From: Lachnospiraceae bacterium
GTDB taxonomy: Bacteria; Bacillota; Clostridia; Lachnospirales; Lachnospiraceae
Length of the DNA stretch: 6,491 nt
Direction: 5' to 3'
Assembly (NCBI GenBank): GCA_009774235.1
Contig: VSNJ01000202.1
Coordinates: forward strand, 1-6,491
Under the pieces are notes generated by a model, which worked only from the letters and a program-made list of their open reading frames with translations, was not told the origin of the DNA and ran no database searches. Positions 6,255-6,491 of the stretch are shown here, piece by piece (within the stretch, counting starts at the first letter, position 1; each line of letters begins with the position of its first letter). A program made the translations under genes and the position numbers.

Positions 6255-6330
6255 GAGTTTATTTATCTGGCAGGATAAAAGATAATTAGAATGGGGTTTA
6301 TAAAAATAAGAGTCCATAAGCATGGTTTTA

Positions 6331-6339
6331 TGCTATAAT
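6331..6339 (+). promoter_or_regulatory. extended -10 promoter downstream of proS
   Basis: TGCTATAAT is a perfect extended -10 (TG, one base, TATAAT). No good -35 is found 16-18 bases upstream, which is acceptable for extended -10 promoters. AGCAT (6319-6323) and ATGCT (6329-6333) form a 5-bp inverted repeat in its spacer. Initiation would be near 6346, and transcription would run through the inverted repeat at 6359-6429 and out of the window. Confidence 0.6.
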
Positions 6340-6358
6340 TTAAAAAGAGTATATTTAT

Positions 6359-6429
6359 ATGCAGCAGTTTAATTTTTTGCAATGGGCAGTTATTGTAAAA
6401 CACCAGATAAAAAGAATTAACCGCTGCAT
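6359..6429 (+). repeat. 71-base imperfect inverted repeat, leader of next gene or small RNA
   Basis: ATGCAGC (6359-6365) pairs with GCTGCAT (6423-6429). After one A-C mismatch GTT (6367-6369) pairs with AAC (6419-6421), one T bulges, and AATTTTTT (6371-6378) pairs with AAAGAATT (6411-6418, one G-T). Inside, CAAT (6380-6383) can pair with ATTG (6392-6395). It begins about 13 bases after the predicted start of transcription. No T tract follows, so it is not a terminator. No ORF of useful size is visible from 6255 to 6491. Confidence 0.55.
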
Positions 6430-6491
6430 TCCAGTATACTTTCTGCAGTCTGGCTGGTATTGTTATAACAAATATTTACGTATATTATGGG

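Noticed and set aside
6111..6323. 70-codon minus-strand frame at the proS 3' end
   Set aside because: It mostly overlaps the proS coding region, has no family resemblance and has low-complexity Phe/Tyr/Cys-rich content typical of AT-rich antisense frames.

Overview
This window looks like chromosome of an AT-rich, anaerobic, endospore-forming Firmicute, most likely a Clostridia member of the Lachnospiraceae type. The evidence is a full-length SpoIVA (spore-coat ATPase), a rubredoxin-domain redox enzyme, strong AGGAGG-type ribosome binding sites, and a T-box leader in front of prolyl-tRNA synthetase. All recognisable genes are on the + strand. There is no mobile element, CRISPR array, rRNA or tRNA.

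Layout. (1) 43-447 encodes a small DUF4190-like membrane protein and ends at an intrinsic terminator (495-523). (2) After about 150 bases carrying a weak sigma-E-like promoter comes spoIVA. Its real start is the ATG at 688, not the upstream in-frame TTG at 676, which gives 492 residues, the length I recall for Bacillus subtilis SpoIVA. (3) A 488-base gap without a convincing gene (2167-2654) holds a 91-base imperfect inverted repeat (2245-2335), a run of further hairpins including one capped by a GGAA tetraloop (2401-2550), and a sigma-A-type promoter overlapped by an 18-bp near-palindrome (2587-2616). (4) 2655-4052 encodes an N-terminal rubredoxin-like domain fused to the FMN/3Fe-4S synthase part of glutamate synthase, with no amidotransferase domain. 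(5) Seventeen bases after its stop a sigma-A promoter starts a complete T-box leader (about 4104-4358) with a CCA (proline) specifier, antiterminator and terminator. (6) proS (4515-6254) encodes a bacterial-type prolyl-tRNA synthetase with the inserted editing domain. (7) The last 237 bases contain an extended -10 promoter (6331-6339) and a 71-base imperfect inverted repeat (6359-6429), probably the leader of a gene beyond the window or a small RNA.

The genes look like independent units (sporulation, nitrogen/redox metabolism, translation) and not one pathway. The clearest regulatory link is the T-box, which should make proS expression respond to uncharged tRNA-Pro. Because no terminator separates the glutamate-synthase-like gene from this leader, the T-box terminator may also end that gene's transcripts. 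I see no obviously new multi-gene system. The most interesting material is non-coding: the structured gap before the rubredoxin fusion gene, and the promoter plus inverted repeat at the right edge.
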